64,000 nucleotides of DNA from Pollenia angustigena (GCA_930367215.1 OV884059.1:151278511-151342510); one strand, 5' to 3'. Counted from the stretch's first letter, positions 10,258 to 23,189 are shown. The notes: a model not told the origin generated them from the sequence alone. Made by a program: numbers and translations.

Positions 10258-12090
10258 TGTGGGGAATTTGATATATTTTTAAACATACAAGAACACAAAG
10301 CTTAAGAGTATGCTGGCCCTATCACATCCATAGACATTTGCATGTAGATTCATATTAAGATTCAAGTTTATTTAAACAATAAATTTGTCTATGTCTATTA
10401 AATGACTTTGTTTTTCTAACCATAAACACCAAATGGCACATAAGCAACAAACACAACAACAGCAATGTTAATACATGTATAATACCGAATGCAATAACAA
10501 CACGAACAAATTGTCCACAAAACACTTTACTGATATGCATAAAGTCTGAAAATACCAGAGCAATAAACCATTTAATAAAAACAATTGCTAAATGCAACAG
10601 AAACATAAAATCTATGATTTCGACAAAAAAAAAGTGGTTGTTTAGATAAAGTAACAGCTTTTCATATTATTTTTATAGACAATTTAAGTAACCAATTAAT
10701 TTTCTAGATAAAAAAAATCCAGTAGCCGATGATTTATCTATAGAAAACTTACGTAGCCGCTTAAGTTAATATAAAAATTTTAATAACCCTTAAATTTTCT
10801 ATTAGAAATAATGGTAGCAATAACATGTTCTATTGTAAATAGCGGTAGCCCATAATTTTTTTTTTTTTGATCGAAAATACTGGTAGCCAATAATAAGAAC
10901 AAAAAATATTCTGATATATAAAAAAATTTAGATTAAAACTGGTAGCGAACACATTTGCTATAGCAACTTTGAGTAGCAAAAAATGTTTCTTTAAAAATGC
11001 AAGTAGCACCCCATGGAACAGGTTTTACGTATGAATTCATACCTCAAATCGCTTCAAACCTGCTGATAGGATGCCTGATTTTTGTATGAGTTTCCCGGTT
11101 TGGAGGACTATTTTCTGCCGACAATAAGCGCTTGTTTTTATATGCAAGCAAAGCACTCCTAAAGAGTTTTTTTTAAGGGCTAACTAAACATATTCATTAA
11201 TGTTTTGCTTTTTCTTGCTTAAATCGTATTTTTAATCATTTTCGTATACCATAATTTTATTTTTATTTTTTTCGATTTAAAACCTTCTTCGTTGTCAGCA
11301 CTCAAAAAGCTGCCTTTTTGTATATTTCATTATCATTTACTGCTGTGTGAGAGCTCTTTTATTAAAGCGCTCGATTATGCGCTTTTTTTCTTAAGTGCTT
11401 CAAAAAACTCGAATTTTTATTACTGGGATATGAATATTCTTTAGAAATTGTAAGTAGTGTATTTCACTTTTAAAATTCAAGAACAGAGTTGATTAATTTT
11501 CTTTAGAAAATTCGAGGAGTTGAAAAATTGTTCTAAGAAAATTAAAGTAGCATTTGAATTAACTTTAGAAAATATATGTAGTCTTCACAGTTTCTTTAAA
11601 AAATTTATGAAACTGAATAATTTTTTATGAAAATGTTTTTTCAAAAAATTTAAAAACATTTAAAATTTAGTAACTTTTGATAAATTTATCTAATAAAATA
11701 AAAGTAGCTGTAAAATTTCCTTCAGAAATTTTATGTAGCCTTCACAGTTTATGTAAAGGTTTATGAAACTAAATAATCTTTTAAACTATATTCAATTTGC
11801 ACAATAATGTTTTTTAAAAAATTAAGTGATATTTAAAGTTTCTATAGAAAATTATGGTAGTCAAGATACAAAATTCAAATAGCTTAATAATTTTCTATAG
11901 AAAATAAACACACTAATGTTTTTTAAAAAAATTTAGTAACATTTAAAATTTTTAAAGAAAATGACGGTAGCCAATATCTTAAATTTTTATCAAATAGCTT
12001 CATAATTTTCTATAGAAAATTAAGGTAGCAGATTATTTTTTATATAGAATTTAAATAGCTAATATATGTTTTATTAATAGCTTGGGAATA
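10258..12090. repeat. AT-rich DNA with dispersed 31 bp-family units
   Basis: From about 10675 onward, degenerate units such as AAGTAGCC...TTTTCTATAGAAAA alternate with simple AT-rich sequence. The short frames here (for example 10355-10606 minus) show no known motif. Confidence 0.5.
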
Positions 12091-12310
12091 ATGATTAGAA
12101 ATCCTAATGATTAGCAATTGGATTAGAAATTTTAATTGTGCTGAAAAATTGAATAATTATGATTAGTTAGCCATTTTAGACGATTACTAATTGATTAGAT
12201 TAGAAATATTCAAAAATCTTATCACAATTAGTGACGATTAGCATTTCTAATCAAATCTAATCAAAACTAATCCAAAAAATAATTGATTAGATTTGATTAG
12301 ATCAACTGTT
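12091..12310. mobile_element. GATTAGA-rich block, possible hAT terminus
   Basis: A dense cluster of ATTAGA / TCTAAT words in both orientations (for example TCTAATCAAATCTAATCAAA near 12247) resembles the subterminal motif clusters of the hAT elements elsewhere in this window. I could not place matching terminal repeats or a TSD. Confidence 0.4.
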
Positions 12311-13564
12311 TTTAACTATTTTTGTGAAAAGAAAACATTTATTTATCACATTTGTTGCTATATTTACATAATGTAACAGTTTTTGAATATTGCATAAAAT
12401 TGCATACGGTGCACATTGTTCTTAAACTTAACACTTGACACAGATGGTTCAAATATAATGTTTTGAAGGAAGCATTCCTATGGTGTAACACCCCACTGAC
12501 GTCGTCAGCCGTAATATTCTCTAGAAATTCAAATAATTTATACATTTAAAAAAAAAACTTTCAGTAGCCAATTTTGTATTCAAAATTTATGAATTTATTT
12601 AAAAGCCAAAAAATTTTAAGATTCGAATTGCTATTGTCTTAAAAAAAACTTGCTATTTTCCCATTATCTGTGCTTTTACTGTTTACCTAGTGCAAATGTT
12701 TTTCATCTCAAATTCATATGCATATCTAAATGCGTTTGACACACGTACATCTGCAAATATGCATACAGGCACGTGTGTTTGTATGTGGGTATGTGCATGT
12801 GGGTGTGTTTCTTTGTTAATATGTATGGTATATGTATATGTACGAATGGTACGTAAACACTTAAACATATTTAAACAAAACCAAATCTTTTTGTTGACTG
12901 CATTTCAATAATTTGTTGCAAAATACACAATAGAAACATTAAGTGTTAGTTGAGTTGAATGTCGGTTCGGGTATAGTCAATTGCAAAAGTACTCGTACAC
13001 CCAAGCATAGTTAACACTTTCACACACTCTCACGTAACAACAAAAGTCATAAAGTGAAAATGCAATTTAATGAAAGAAAAAATAAATAAATTTATGTTTT
13101 CATGTGGTTGTTTCAATTTCAACTTAACTAGGAAGGAATTTTGTTAGCTAAACGAAACACATCCTCATACATTAATAAAATGTAATATGCATATACACAT
13201 TAGGGCTATAACCAAATTTTTGGCGTAGTACCACGGGATGGCCAATAATATTTTAGTAATGAAAACACCTGCCTCCCGTCGTTTTGCGAAAAATAACCTC
13301 ACGCAGGTAAGAACATTTCTAAAACCTTCCAAGAAATTTTGAGCCGCGATGAATTATAAACCGTAGGATAATTTTTAAATCTAAAGCAGTTGAAAAAATT
13401 TCAAAATAGCATTTAAGTGATACGTATAGGAATATGTACAAATATCAGGTGTATATTTTTTAAAATTTCTGTGATATAAAAATGGTTGTTTTCAATCTTC
13501 AACCCGATCCCTGCGTGAACTTTTTTAACAATCCGAAAAAAAACATCATATTTTTTTTTAATAA
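12311..13564. other. No gene seen
   Basis: AT-rich, with a TG/CA-rich stretch at about 12770-12845. Opposite-strand frames at 12683-12911 mirror this simple sequence and are not considered real. Confidence 0.5.
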
Positions 13565-13712
13565 GTCCCAATTCACACGTTGCAAGTCTTATGGATCAGC
13601 TTGCTACTTTATAACGAGAGTGACGAGAGGAAAATAAACGTTTCTCTCTCACTCTCTCTCGCCTTTAAGGTAGCAAGCTGATCAATAAGACTTGCAACGT
13701 GTGAATTGGCAC
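13565..13712. mobile_element. MITE (148 bp) with ~48 bp terminal inverted repeats
   Basis: GTCCCAATTCACACGTTGCA at the left pairs with the right end (complement GTGCCAATTCACACGTTGCA), and pairing continues through GCAAGTCTTAT and CAGCTTGCTAC. TAA precedes and follows the element, a possible 3 bp TSD as in PIF/Harbinger-type elements. It abuts the next MITE. Confidence 0.8.
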
Positions 13713-13715
13713 TAA

Positions 13716-14348
13716 AGGAGCGTATAGACGACATGTTTTTGTCATCTGACATGTCAAAATTCCCACTGCAAAACACATACATGTCGTGTGTTACCTTTTT
13801 AACTTTGCTTCTGTAAAAGTCAGACGCAAAGTCATCTGAAAAAATTTCAATTAGAGCGTGCTCTATTTTCTTCTGACAAACCATCTGACATCAGAAATCT
13901 ATGCCGGGAAGAAACTGGCAGCGGCGTCAACTATTGACGGAATCATTAGCCGGCTGAAGTTAATATTTTACAATACCAAGATATGTATGCTCATCTTACC
14001 ATTGAATAGAATTTATGTAAATATATACATAAAAACCGTTTCATTATAAAATTCTAAATTGGTATCTTTAAAATAAAAGAAAAAAATGTTAAGATGGCTA
14101 AATTATTTTACGGCGCAAATAAATATTTTCGTGGCGGCAGCAAGCTATTTTGAAACCGAGAACTACTTTGGTTTCTGCAATAACAATGCGAAAAAAACAG
14201 AGACAATGTCAGAAGCAAATTACATGTACGTTTGTGACCGAATATTATAAACCTTATGTAAAACAGCAATTTTGACAGACATGAACAATTACATGTGACT
14301 TGAAAATTTGACATGTCAGATGACAAATACATGTCGTGTATGGGCGCC
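13716..14348. mobile_element. MITE (~633 bp), PIF/Harbinger-like TSD
   Basis: Left end AGGAGCGTATAGACGACATG and the complement of the right end AGGCGCCCATACACGACATG begin a ~45 bp inverted repeat that includes GTCATCTGACATGTCAAA. TAA flanks both sides (13713-13715 and 14349-14351), consistent with a 3 bp duplication. The minus-strand frames at 13609-13884 and 14108-14332 are read-through of the inverted repeats. Confidence 0.8.
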
Positions 14349-14369
14349 TTAACTTTTAATGGTCTACAC

Positions 14370-15118
14370 TAGGGATTGCTGTTCGGTTTTAACCGAAATC
14401 GAAACCGCGGTTTTATGTGCTTTATGACAAAAAAAGCTCGGTTTTAGGTTTTACTTTAACAATAAATGTATGCTTTTAGAAATTGCAAATGATACATAAT
14501 ACTCGTACTTCATTTACAAAAACGTTGTAGATAACAGCCTGCAACAATGACAAGGTATTTCAAAGAACAAATGTTACCTTTTTAACTCTTAAGAAGACAC
14601 CGAATTTGAGTGACACAAACTACCACCTGGCCCTGGCTGGACCCACTAGTATTTTGTATGGAGTTTTTGTGACTATAGAAAAAACTCACACTAACGAGCG
14701 CCTGGGCACTCTTCCATATGTATGGAGTTTTATGACTATATCAGGAACATTTTGTTGGGAAATAGAATAATTCTTCGAAAAAAACAGAAAAGAAAGAATT
14801 CATGTATTGTGTATGCTTTTTGATACGTTTCATTTTGATTTTATTTACTGCAGTATATATATGATAGGTCTGGCCAATTTGGCCAATTGCGACGCCCACG
14901 GTGTTTAAATTTATACTTCTGTCTCATTTTCTTGTAAAAAAACACTTTGATTGAGGAATACATGAAGTTTCGTTCTAATATACATACTAAATAGTTATAT
15001 AAAAAAAAACTGGAAAAAAGTATGTTTTTGTATGAAAACCGAACCGAAACCGACCGGTTGTAATCATTTTAAAACCGAAACCGCGGTTTCACATTTTTAC
15101 GATTTTTAGCAAACTCTA
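14370..15118. mobile_element. Non-autonomous hAT element (749 bp)
   Basis: Begins TAGGGATTGCT and ends AGCAAACTCTA (short imperfect inverted termini). The flanks GTCTACAC (14362-14369) and GTCTATAC (15119-15126) are an 8 bp TSD with one mismatch, as expected for hAT. Both subterminal regions carry clusters of AACCGAAACCG/CGGTTT words. No transposase remains. Confidence 0.85.
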
Positions 15119-16112
15119 GTCTATACGACTATACTATGCCGTTTTTGATATTCGCAAAAAGTGTGAAAAAGTGATTGCCCTAATACACATACACATGAAC
15201 AAAAGTAGTTAATATTGTCATGGTTCATTATTTGTGCAACAATTGCATACAACAAATAAATGTATATATGAACAAAAAAAAAAAAAAAAAAAATTGGTCT
15301 ACAAAATGAAGTACACATCTTTTGGCTTTGAGAGTGGGACGAAATACACATGGTTGCCTTTGTGGACTCACAATTTTGTATTCAACAATATATTTTGTTA
15401 GTTCTTTTTTATTTTGACATAAGGCAATCACCCTTTTGTGTTGTGTCTGGTGCATCTTTATTCAAAATAAAAATTTTTCTATTTCGAAAAGGGGTACTTA
15501 AAAGAACAAGGACTAACAAAAACTTGCAGACATGCTCACACCTTTAAAAGATTTTGAAATCATTTTTTTAAGGGGTGACCAAATGGGATTTCATGGTAAA
15601 AGTTTAGAAAAACAATTTTAAACATTGTTAACCTTTTGTTAGTCTTCGTCAAATTGGGCATATGTTTTTTATATATTTTAAAAACAATCTAAAACCCTGT
15701 TGTTAATATAAACAAAATTTTTTGCGTTGTTTGCTTTATTTAAATAAATTAAGGTCAGCATTAGAAGGTATATAAAATTTAAGTAATCCTGGAATTTTTT
15801 AGATGTAATAATTAATTTACTTTAGCAATTATAAAGTCCTTACACTTTCTACTGAAACATTTTGTATTCAATAAAAATAAAGGAGAAGAGACATCGTAGT
15901 ACTTAGCCAATCAGACAAGCGCAAAATATCTATGTGACTTTGCTTAAGTATAAAAAGGTTTTATAAAACTTTACAAAAAGTTTTCTTATATGATTTACAT
16001 GCATTCGCATATTTGCTTAAGCCAACTTTAAGCACATTATGGTAAGGCCTTAAGATTTGATTCATGTATTGACATACGTCAATATATGAAAATGCAATAA
16101 AAAATTATGAAA
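15119..16112. other. No gene seen
   Basis: AT-rich, with a run of about 22 A residues near 15271. Overlapping short frames at 15121-15547 on both strands show no motif. Confidence 0.5.
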
Positions 16113-17560
16113 AAAACAAGTAAGAGTGCTATTATCGGCCCTCCACCGACAGTTCGAATGTTTTATTAGTAATATCTGTATGATGTCTATTAATTATTAT
16201 ACTGCCGTATTCGTAAAAAATAATATAAGTTTGAAATGTGTTTTAAGCCAAAATTTTCATACAAATTTTTCTTAAAATGCATTTCAAATCCATTTTAACT
16301 TTTTATGAATACGGGGGTTAATCTTTAAAATTGGTTGCGGTTTAAACCTATATTAAATTACTGACCGACAATCACAAAGTTTAATGACTTATTTTCTAGC
16401 AATTTTTACTAGCTTGAGTAAAATATCATGATTCGTAACAGTTTAAGCCGAACCTAAATGATTTTCAGGAGGGCAATTTATATTGAAGCCGTGAAGCAAT
16501 CATCCCAAAATTCTGCAGAGTGATTTCTGGTATTTAAAAACATATATTTCAATACAGCGGAGAAATTAGTTTTAGCATTTGCAGTAAATTTCAGAAGGCT
16601 GCTAAAATGGGATTTATGGTTTATTGTGGACCATATATCACAAAATTGCGTAATATTTTTCCTGGCTATATGAAGCTAAGTTTGAAGAAATTTTATCGCA
16701 CTCTTTATATCTGCTACGGTTTTAGGCGTATTAAATTATTTTACCAGATTGGGCTTTATATGGGGCCTAGGGTAAATTAAGGACCGATCTTTACGAAATT
16801 TCACAGTGTCATGTTTAGTCCTACAAAACTGTGACGTACCAATTTCTATTATGATAGCATTGTTAATTAACGCGTTCTAAAATGTTTTCGGGAGTAGGGT
16901 TTATATGGGGCCCAGGGTAAATTATTGAACGATCATCACGAAATTTCACAGTGTCATTTCTAGTTCTATAAAACTATGATGTACCAAATTTTGTTATGAT
17001 AGCATTAGTAAAATTGTACAGAATTTTTAATTTGTTTAAAGACCCAGATTTATTTTAAAACAACGAAAAAAAGTTGTTCCCACTTGCTTAAAAAAATTTA
17101 ATGATTTTATACGCAGAGCATCTGCACAAAAGATCTTTCGGATTAGATTCTGTAAGAGATGATGACAAAGGTTATTAATGGAGACAACGATTATTCGATT
17201 CGTAGTAAATAACTTTTTATTTTTAAAGGAATAACAAAGTTCGAAGAAAGTGCTAAGAAAACAAAAAGTGTTTAAAGATTATATAATGTTCCTTTGACTA
17301 TATAATGCTATGATAGCATTATTTGTTACGTCTTATGCGTAATAAACTGTTTTCCTAGAGTAGGATTTATATGCGGTCCAGGGTAAATTATTGACCGATC
17401 TTCACGAAATTGCACAGTGTCATTTCTAGTTCCATAAAACTGTGATGTACAAAATTTTGTTATGATAGCATTATTTTTTACGGTTTTAGGCGTAATAGAG
17501 GGGTAGTAGGGTTTATATGGGGCCCAGGGTTTAAGTGAATTTTATATTCAGTCACTATTT
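16113..17560. repeat. Composite repeat with ~155 bp tandem units
   Basis: Starts with AACAAGTAAGAGTGCTATTA, the same terminal word that ends the element at 46477-47515 (in reverse). It contains repeated units with TTTATATGGGGCCCAGGGTA followed by CACGAAATTTCACAGTGTCA and TTATGATAGCATTA. TTATATGGGG-type starts lie at 16756, 16911, 17366 and 17513, giving periods of 155 and 147. A copy of repeat G (17039-17310) interrupts the series. Confidence 0.7.
17039..17310 (+). repeat. Dispersed repeat G, copy 1
   Basis: From AAGACCCAGATTTA through GTTGTTCCCACTTGCTTAAA and GATTAGATTCTGTAAGAGAT, this matches 19388-19650 in the same orientation. It sits between units of the 155 bp repeat. Confidence 0.75.
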
Positions 17561-18837
17561 AATTCTAATAGTTTGTATGCAGCTTTAAACACCAGTAATA
17601 AAATCGGTAAGGCTGAAGTGTACGATCTTATAGACTTGTGTACTTAATTTAATTTTTGGTTACTGAACGTATGACCTCCAATGGAGTGGTTCGAAAAAAA
17701 ATTTTTTTGTCAGTTCCCCCCTAGGATTAAAGATAATTTATATATTAAGTTGGCATCACTGATACAGTTTCTGTTTGTATTTTAATGTTATTAAAAACCA
17801 TTTTATGTTTTTTGAATCCTTTAATGAACCCAATGGCAAAGGATTTTTCTAAAATCTATATATAGATACAAAGCAAATATTGTGTAATAAACAAACACTC
17901 CTTTTTCATGTTAAAAATTCATTTTTGGCGCCACTTTGTAAATTATGTTTTATTTAATTTTACACACATTCCCTACGTGTATGTTTCTCTATGTGTGTTC
18001 TGTATTTGAACTTGTTTATAAGTTTTAAAATTTACTCCATTTATTTTATTTTCTACTTAGTTTTTTTTCGCCCCCTTTTTCTGTTTTTTTTTGCGAACAT
18101 AAAAATTAACTGTATTTGGTATGTACTTGTGTATACTTGAACTACTCAAACTTAAACACATCCATCCACACTTTTTGTATTACCTATTTCACTGCTTAGT
18201 GTTGTTACCTGTGTTAACAATTTTACTGTTTTATTGTTGGATGATGATGAGTTTTCCTAAACAAAGTACTATGAAACAACACAAAAAAAAAGAGAAATGA
18301 TGAATGTTCATGCAACAAATAAAATTACATAATTAAGACTAAGTAATGAAATTCCTAAAACAACCAAAAATAATAAATCTAAAATACACAGGAAATACAC
18401 AAAGTGGTATGCAAATATAATTTAACTTTGAAAACATTTATGTATGAATATTAAATTATGCTTAAAACAAAATTCTACTAACAACCGAGTGTAATAGAAA
18501 ACAATTTACAACCAAAATTAAATTGAATAAACTTCAAAAGTTTTAGAAAATCATAAAAACAGAATAAATTTTTTTTGAAATGCATTAAAAACTTTATTAA
18601 ATAGTTGTTTTTTGCGTATTCCGTTTCGTTTTAGAAATACAATGCTAAGACTGCCTCATGTCATATTATACAATACAGAAAGTGTACGAATTATATTTTA
18701 TCAAGGTCAACCTGTTACAGTCTATTAAATGCGGTGGAAGAATGTAGACGTCCAATATTTCATGAACATTATGGTGAGTATTAGTCAAGATTTCAGATTT
18801 TTGGTGTATGCGAGCGTATGAGGAAAATAAATAAATA
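17561..18837. other. No gene seen
   Basis: AT-rich. The part from about 18270 to 18560 is markedly A-rich on the plus strand. No ORF or RNA gene recognised. Confidence 0.5.
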
Positions 18838-18956
18838 AATGATTTTATACCCACACCAAAATAGTGGAGAGGGTATTTTGCGTTTCTGCTGAATTGTGTA
18901 GTACATACAAATGTTGGTCCTAGACCCACCTATAAGTATACCGATCGATTCAGAAT
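18838..18956 (+). repeat. Fly ATACCC-type repeat fragment
   Basis: ATGATTTTATACCCACACCA, then GGAGAGGGTATT and AAGTATACCGATCGATTCAG form a pattern shared with 34569-34875 and common in fly genomes. It ends where a CCGGGA-rich block begins. Confidence 0.6.
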
Positions 18957-19060
18957 AGTGTTTTTCATACAGGATTTGCCGGGACAAAATCTCGGGGTCC
19001 CGCACATTTTTCGGGAAAAAATTCCGGGAAATTTGTGAGGGAATTCACGGGATTGTTTTT
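18957..19060. mobile_element. CCGGGA-rich block, possible hAT terminus
   Basis: TAGTGTTTTTCATACAGGAT is followed by a cluster of CCGGGA/TCCCG words, resembling the subterminal region of some hAT elements. A partner end was not identified. A similar CCCGGGA cluster lies at 23377-23460. Confidence 0.4.
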
Positions 19061-19387
19061 TTTTTAATTATGGCAACTTCACTGCTATTTTTGTATTTTT
19101 GAGTTTTTGATTGGGTTTAGTTAAATTTTTTTCTCTTTTTTTATATGGCTTAAATCACTTTAGTCTAGCACAACTTTTTCTAATTGTTGTCATCTGCTCT
19201 TAGGAAAAAAGTAAATACACCAACTAAATATTTTTCAATTTAACTTAGCGAAAGACTACAGTTTCTGACTTAAGACATTTTCGCCAAACGCCAAAGACAT
19301 GTCAATTCATATTTGATAAGTGAGGTAATGTTTAATGCTCTGAAATTTCGAAAAAGAATAGTAAAAATGTACAGAAGTTTTCATTTC
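19061..19387. other. No gene seen
   Basis: AT-rich sequence without recognised features. Confidence 0.5.
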
Positions 19388-19650
19388 TTAAAAGACCCAG
19401 ATTTACTTTAAAAAAAAACGAAAAAAGTTGTTCCCACTTGCTTAAAAAAATTTAATGATTTTATATGCAGAGTATCGCACAAAAGATTTTTCGGATTAGA
19501 TTCTGTAAGAGATGATGACAAAAGTTATCAATAAAGAAAACGCTTATTCGATTCGAAGTAAATAACTTTTTTTAAAAAAAGGAACTATAAGTTGATCCTA
19601 ATGTTGTGTTAATATTCCTTTGATTATAAAGACAAACATCCGTAGAAAGG
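19388..19650 (+). repeat. Dispersed repeat G, copy 2
   Basis: Second copy of the block at 17039-17310, diverged by scattered substitutions and small indels. Confidence 0.75.
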
Positions 19651-20138
19651 AAACGTATTTTCTCATTGGAATCTTCTTGATAAAAATAGGCTTTCAAACA
19701 ATTCGGTAAATGCTTATTCTGAAGTAAAATTCTTTTAAAAAATATATTTGGTAATAATTTGTTTAAATAATTTAACTTTTTTGATTTTATATAAATGTTG
19801 CTGGCCTTGAATTAATTCTGTGGCAATAAGTGCTTAAGTCTATTTGTTTGGCTTTTGGAAATTTACCTCGAATTCATCAGCGGCTTAGGCTTTGTAAATT
19901 TTGTGTTCCCAAGCACTCCTAATGATACAAATCGGAAGTTCTTATTATTCCAAATGTTATTGAACATTGAAAAAAGATAACCAAAAAGTCATTTTGCTAT
20001 AACTTCCTCAAAAATCTTACAAAATAATTTAAATTTTGCCCATGTGTACTTTTGACCATGAAGATCTTAAGTTGAATTCATTCATAAACATATTTAATGG
20101 ATATTCGGAAATGTTATTTGTTCAAATAAATTAAATTA
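19651..20138. other. No gene seen
   Basis: AT-rich sequence, no recognised feature. Confidence 0.5.
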
Positions 20139-20201
20139 AATTATTATTAATACGATTTCCGTATGACGTGCTAAACTCCCAATTTTTCATATTTGATAAA
20201 T

Positions 20202-21220
20202 CGTCCCCTCAATAAAACAATAGTGTATACGCATGTACACCATTATTTTTTTATTGCATATTTAGAATCTCCATCATTGATTTTATGTCTGGTCAAAATT
20301 TCGTCAAATTCTACATCCAAAAAGTGGGTCAAAATGTCGTTGGAAAAAATAGTGTATAATTTCTTGTTCAAAATTTTCCTTTAATAAGTGTGTAAGCTCA
20401 TATGCGCTATTTTACTTGAAATTGCCACTCCAAAAATGTTAAAAGAATAATAGTGTATACGCGTTATACTCCATTTTAGTCTGTAGAAAAAAAATTCAAT
20501 TTATGAAAACTTTAACTCATAAAATAGCTTATAATAATATACACTATTGTTTGAGAAATAGTTTCATTCCGAGCATCGAAAGCTGCATGATCTTCCAAAT
20601 TTGTGCCAGAAGAATGTAATTCATCGTGGCTCGCAGTCATTTTTCTTTAACTTACAAGGTGGAAAGAAGCGAAATTGTTTAGATGAGCCAGATGTAGCAG
20701 AGGAAGAGAAAGAAGACGAATGAACTTCTTGTTATTTTTGATTTACGCAATGTATACCTTAATTTCTCATAATTTGTTTTTTTTAAATTAACCCAAATTG
20801 GAATGTAATGAATATGTGCCATTGAATCTATGAATTAATCACTGTTTTATAATGTTACAAATTGATATTTTTGAGATCAAATATTTTAATAAAAATGCCG
20901 TAAAATTATTGAATAAAACAGCGTATACCATACAAAATAAGCAAAAAAAAAAAAATATACATATAAAAAATAAAATAGCCTATATGGAGGACTTGCACTT
21001 TGAATGACATAATTATGGTCTTAAAGGATGCGTAGAATAAAAAAATTGGTCAATTTAAAGACAAGAAACGGTATTATGTATTCGTCGAAAAATCCAGTAT
21101 GAAGAATTTTTATTTACCGCGATAATGAGGTTTAAATAGACATCCGATTTGACAAAAACTTTAAACACGATTTTCTCAAAACCCCAAAAAATTATACGCT
21201 ATTGTTTTATTAAGGGGACG
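20202..21220. mobile_element. DNA transposon E (1019 bp), 4 bp TSD, unclassified
   Basis: Inverted ends: CGTCCCCTCAATAAAACAAT at the left against CGTCCCCTTAATAAAACAAT (complement of the right), extending to about 28 bases with two mismatches. AAAT flanks both sides (20198-20201 and 21221-21224), and the uninterrupted C repeat has a single AAAT there. A ~50-codon plus-strand open stretch at about 20567-20723 (HDLPNLCQKNVIHRGSQ... ending in an acidic tail EEEKEDE then stop) may be a transposase remnant. I do not recognise the family. Confidence 0.8.
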
Positions 21221-21362
21221 AAATACACTGAAATTTATTGTTGAGGGAAAGCTAGTTTCTATGCGCATTTCACTGGTTGCATCAGGAAACCTTTCCCAAA
21301 GAAAAGCCAAAAATATTAAACAAATAAAACCTTAAAGCGAATAAGAATTATAAACACTCTTA

Positions 21363-22025
21363 TGGTGTTTTCTTTTCTGACAATAATGTTCCATATATGC
21401 AACCATTCGTGCGGGTTTTTGTTCCATTCTAAAAATATTTGCAAAAATGTGAGAAGTTGTCGTTTTCCTTTCTAAACATGTAACAACAATAAATGGCAAA
21501 TTTGTTCCATTTCTTACCCGCAGTTATAACTGAGTGTGAGACAATACCCTTTTTTGCATCTGCGAAAATACTTTTTTATGCAAGCAAGTATTTTTTTGTT
21601 CTTGTGTTTGCGGACAATTTGCCTTATATTTTGATTTTTAGTTCTACTTTGATGGATATAAAAACTTTTTGTTTTTCGTTTGTTTTACTTTTATTACTTT
21701 TATTATATTTATTTATATTTTGTCGCAAAATTTTTAACAACAGCTGACATTAATTATTGAAAATCAGTGCTGTTAACGCTTATTGCAATTGTAAGAAAAT
21801 TTAATGTTGAAAATTGCTACAAGCGTGGTGAATATCGCTTTTAGTACAAACTTTGCATTCAATGTTTAACACGCTAAATACACATTAGTGTTGAGTGCAA
21901 AACGTAGCTATTATTTTGTTCCATTGTAATTTAGAAAAATTTATCACTTTGTAAGGGTTCGTGTAACCTAATAAATATATTACCCAATTATAATGCATCA
22001 TTATTTTTTAGAAAAGAAAACACCA
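21363..22025. mobile_element. MITE F (663 bp), TTA target duplication
   Basis: Perfect 16 bp inverted ends TGGTGTTTTCTTTTCT, with partial pairing to about 27 bases (AATAATG). TTA flanks both sides (21360-21362 and 22026-22028). It interrupts a C repeat. The frame at 21493-21747 is hydrophobic low-complexity sequence and not supported as a gene. A 3 bp TWA duplication suggests PIF/Harbinger, but the terminus is atypical. Confidence 0.8.
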
Positions 22026-22126
22026 TTAATCTTACTTGTAACAATATCAAAGCTTAAACAAAACACCTACAATAAACAGTGAGTTTATCTTTTCTTATAT
22101 CCCCCTACAATTGGTTGGGTTCTTTC

Positions 22127-23189
22127 TAGAGTTGTCAATTGTTCGCATTTCAACTTTGTTCGAATAATTTAAAGAATTGTTTTTGTTCGTTCGATCAAAC
22201 GATTAAATCTATAAAATTATTCGATTAATCGATGAGAGTAACGAATAAAAAAAAATTATTTTTACAAAAAAATAAAGTATTTTTAATAAGTTATATTCGT
22301 CCATTCATCTACAACTATAGAAAATCTTCCATTTTCTTCTTTATTTTTACTAAAAGCTGCTATGAATTCTTCTTTTTTTAAACGTAAAACTTTACATCTC
22401 AACTCCATATGACTGTATTACTTAAAGGCATTGTAAAACAATAAATTCCATAATAATCCGATTAAAGTTTGGCGTTGGCAGACCTGCCATCTTCAGCTAT
22501 ACTTTTGCATACAGTTTCTTCCATAAAGCAACCGCTGTCTCTCTTTATGTATTTTTCAATTGGACCAAGTTCGAAATTTTTTGAAGTCGTTGGATTATCT
22601 TCCGCTACATAATTTTCAAAGTAATATTGCGACACTTACGCAAATTGTAAAAATATCTATAATTAAAAAAAAGGATAATACAATAACAACCTTTTCTACT
22701 TTCATGATATGATTTATATACTTATGTAAATCAATTCTTTATTTTATAGCTTTTTGTTTATTTCCAAGCTTTTCATCCAAAATTGAAAAACTCCCTCTCT
22801 TGAAATTTTTTAACGTTTGATTTAAAAAGAAAACAGTTGATACAATTTTTTGGCAAAGATTTGTTCAATAAGAACATAAAATACATTTTTGAAATACTAT
22901 GAGTACTCAACAGGATTTTTTCTTAATAAACATTAAGATTAATTACAGTCAGGGCTATGGCTACAATATTTTTTAACTTTCCTACATAAAATCACTAAAA
23001 ACGTATGAGAAGAAACCAAATTCTAAGCTTTTATTTAATTTATTTTTTAATAAAAAAATTTTCGATTAATCGACATTAATTAATCGATTTATTCGTTATT
23101 CGAAAATCGCCATTTTAAAATTATTCGAACAAGAGTTTGGCTTTGTTTGATCGATTAATCGAATTATTCTTAATCGGTTGCCAACTCTA
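22127..23189. mobile_element. Non-autonomous hAT-A, copy 1 (1063 bp)
   Basis: Ends TAGAGTTGTCAA and TTGCCAACTCTA are inverted. The 8 bp GTTCTTTC is present on both sides (22119-22126 and 23190-23197), while the uninterrupted C repeat has it once, which proves the boundaries. Subterminal regions are full of ATTAATCGATTAA-type words. No transposase remains. A second copy starts at 57404 in reverse orientation. Confidence 0.95.

Noticed and set aside
13609..13884. 91-codon minus-strand frame
   Set aside because: Lies across the inverted repeats of two MITEs; no protein motif.
21493..21747. 84-codon plus-strand frame in element F
   Set aside because: Poly-L/F low complexity; MITE interior without transposase features.
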